This document shows, one piece after another, positions 62,434 to 64,000 of a DNA stretch of 64,000 nucleotides. The stretch's first letter is position 1. Every line of letters begins with the position of its first letter. The stretch spans positions 33,817,120 to 33,881,119 of the forward strand of contig OY740769.1 of the NCBI GenBank assembly GCA_963513935.1. Direction: 5' to 3'. Both the position numbers and the translations under genes were made by a program. A model generated the notes under the pieces. That model did no database searches and was not told the DNA's origin. It saw nothing but the letters and a program-made list of their open reading frames with translations. Source of the stretch: Aphrophora alni. Lineage: Eukaryota > Arthropoda > Insecta > Hemiptera > Aphrophoridae.

Positions 62434-62475
62434 ATAACACTTGATAACGGGTGTTGGCACGAAACGTCGTGTATT
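62434..62475 (+). ncRNA. Degenerate hammerhead-like motif
   Basis: Reading ACACTTGATAACGGGTG, TTGG, CACGAAACGTCGTGT, the parts resemble a minimal hammerhead: stem I (ACAC with GTGT), a core like CUGAUGA but altered, a 3-bp stem II (GTG with CAC), GAAAC, and GUC as the cleavage triplet. CGAAACGTCGTG phrases are seen in Penelope-like elements. The core differs from consensus at more than one base, so activity is unlikely. Confidence 0.25.
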
Positions 62476-62689
62476 GATGTTTCCATACACAAATGATGGC
62501 AATTGTCCGATTAAACCATATTAATAATATGAACAATTCATCATTATCAAATAACTTTAAAACCAGAAAGTTTTAGTTATACAGTGAACTTAGTATAAAG
62601 CAAGATTGATAGTAATTTTTATTTTCTCACGTATATTTTGTCCAAAAATGGTTTTACGTTTTGGGAATGATTTATTTACTGTGTTCTAA

Positions 62690-62950
62690 AAACCAAATGA
62701 GTGTACCGATTCCAATGAAAATACAATTCAGTTTGTGGACATATTTGGGCATATCTTTAGAGATATTTTTCATTTTTTAGATGACTCAAATTTATGGTAC
62801 GGTACTTATAAAACAAAACACAAAATTCTGATTTTTTTCAAAGTCGACTCTAACCATTTTTATATAATATAGGCCCCAACTACCCATAAAAAGTATTGGT
62901 CCCTATCTCTCCAAAAATGCCATAACTGTATTCAATCTAGGAAAACAACA
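62690..62950 (+). repeat. Dispersed repeat, family B
   Basis: TTTGTGGACATATTTGGGC, TTTTTTCAAAGTCGACTCT, AACCATTTTTATATAATATA, GGCCCCAAC and CTATCTCTCCAAAAATGCC follow the family order. It lacks the A-tail. Confidence 0.5.
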
Positions 62951-64000
62951 TATCTGCATCGAGCTGTAATAAAGTACGTAAGTTCACAAAATGGACTGTA
63001 ACACATACATTTAAAATTTGATGAAATGTAAAAACAATGACCCCCCGCCATTACGAAATTTAAAATTGCTGTTATGGAGTAATTTTTAAAAACAAAAAAC
63101 GAAACTTGATAGCCATCATTTAAAATTGATTTCATCTTTTAATATTGTTGCTTAAGTTTAATGACAGAAAAAGAAGCAAATTTAAAACCTTATTATTGTA
63201 TAAAATAATCTACATATCTAAACCTGCGTCCATGGTTGCTTTTCCATTTGGTACTAACAATTATCGAACTGACATAAGCGACGAGTAGTTTTGTGGGGTT
63301 AGTATTTCGATTGTTATCATTCACCATTTATTTTTACTGATTTCAGAGCAAACTAAATCTGTTAACTTCATGTCGACACAGTGTTCATGTGTAAAAATGT
63401 GAATTTGTACATATCGTGTCAACATCATTGTCGTCTTTATGTAAGAATGAAGTGATTCGAGAAATCGAATAATAAACTCATGCGGTACAACAGTCAGTGA
63501 AGGGCTAAGGACAGCTAAACGAGTTTTCAGTCAGTTAGTTTTTGATAAACACATCAACTTCCCGTCACTGTATTTCTAGTCTCCTCAATCAGAATTCAGT
63601 ACCAGTCGTAGCTCCTTAACTTTCCTGCCATCCTAGATCAACACTTTTATTTATTGAGGAAACCTGGAACCTTACACTCGCCAAACGGGAGGTTTAACCA
63701 TTAGAACTGGCTGGGTTCATTAAAAAATTTAGGTAGCGACCTAACATTTTGTGTGTTTGCACACAAAAAACATTCCGAAATTTAGAAGAATCAAACGAAA
63801 TGGCGGTGATTTTAAGTAAATTTTTATCCATGCATTTTAGTAATTCAATTCAGAACTTCAAATATTTACTTTATCTCACATAAAAAGTATCAAGGACCGC
63901 GAGAGATGCAATTTTATAACCGTATTAAATGAAGGTTATTTAATGTGTAAATAGTATCTAGAACCTTTTAAATCTAAGTCGCAGTCACGAATGTATATAA
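62951..64000. other. Gene-free stretch to the window end
   Basis: No gene or repeat recognised. From about 63480 to 63720 the sequence is somewhat richer in GC and complex, with a TCAGTC/TCAGTT phrase near 63527 that could be an arthropod-type initiator. Nothing downstream within the window supports a transcript. Confidence 0.35.

Noticed and set aside
61992..62437. Two overlapping open frames in slightly GC-richer DNA as a host gene
   Set aside because: Composition is mixed, there are no convincing splice sites and no recognisable domain.
62434..62475. CRISPR-like or attachment-site reading of the short palindromic segment
   Set aside because: There is no repeat array, and the organism is eukaryotic. 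The pairing fits a hammerhead-like layout better.

Overview
This window is AT-rich eukaryotic DNA, most likely from an arthropod and probably an insect. It holds decayed Jockey- and R1-type LINEs, which are typical of arthropods, several families of dispersed short repeats, MITE-like elements with TA ends, many microsatellites, and no operons or dense coding. No intact host gene can be supported. At most there are two short exon-like islands (34008-34146 and 51312-51377), so the window reads as intergenic DNA or the inside of a very long intron.

The main object is a complete-looking DNA-transposon-like element at 8391-12899 (about 4.5 kb). Its terminal inverted repeats are about 150 bp, each carries a mirrored C-rich/G-rich block, and the trinucleotide TGT flanks both ends. 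Inside is one long plus-strand reading frame (8902-12129), broken by only two TAA codons. The protein has two N-terminal Cys/His modules, a helical middle, a block with the motifs TFDQP, GGFH, RTGDW, RYWSGTWTDMCIEQ and GGLTHGRGMTK, and a cut-off C-terminal segment beginning VIIDGGFLLH. I recognise it only as a large family of unnamed, often multicopy hypothetical proteins of invertebrates. I do not know it as a classified transposase. The mirrored TIRs make a DNA-transposon superfamily the natural reading. A perfect 40-bp-arm hairpin lies between the stop codon and the right TIR.

Layout: 1-2300 gene-free, with a degenerate repeat array. 2308-7570 a SINE-like copy and gene-free DNA. 7574-8187 a MITE-like inverted-repeat element. 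8391-12899 the transposon-like element. 13017-13620 an unidentified coding-like remnant (minus strand). 14924-15602 a MITE with TA-flanked TIRs. 19925-20900 a dead R1-type LINE. 24379-25260 a repeat array with one inverted unit. 34008-34146 a possible host exon. 36120-39010 a dead Jockey-type LINE (minus strand) interrupted by about 1 kb that holds a direct duplication. 42841-42983 a hammerhead-like motif inside an inverted repeat. 49274-49575 a long near-perfect inverted repeat. 54599-54800 a pure 200-bp CT tract. 55700-56055 a 30-bp minisatellite. 57410-57690 a 35-bp degenerate repeat. 60945-61062 a LINE C-terminal scrap. At least eight copies of one SINE-like family (called family A here) and several of a second family (family B) are scattered through the window.

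The genes do not form a pathway. What links them is mobile-element biology: one DNA transposon with its own large protein, non-autonomous MITEs that would depend on other transposases, and LINE relics whose machinery could have mobilised the SINE-like copies. All calls come from reading the sequence; no database search was possible.
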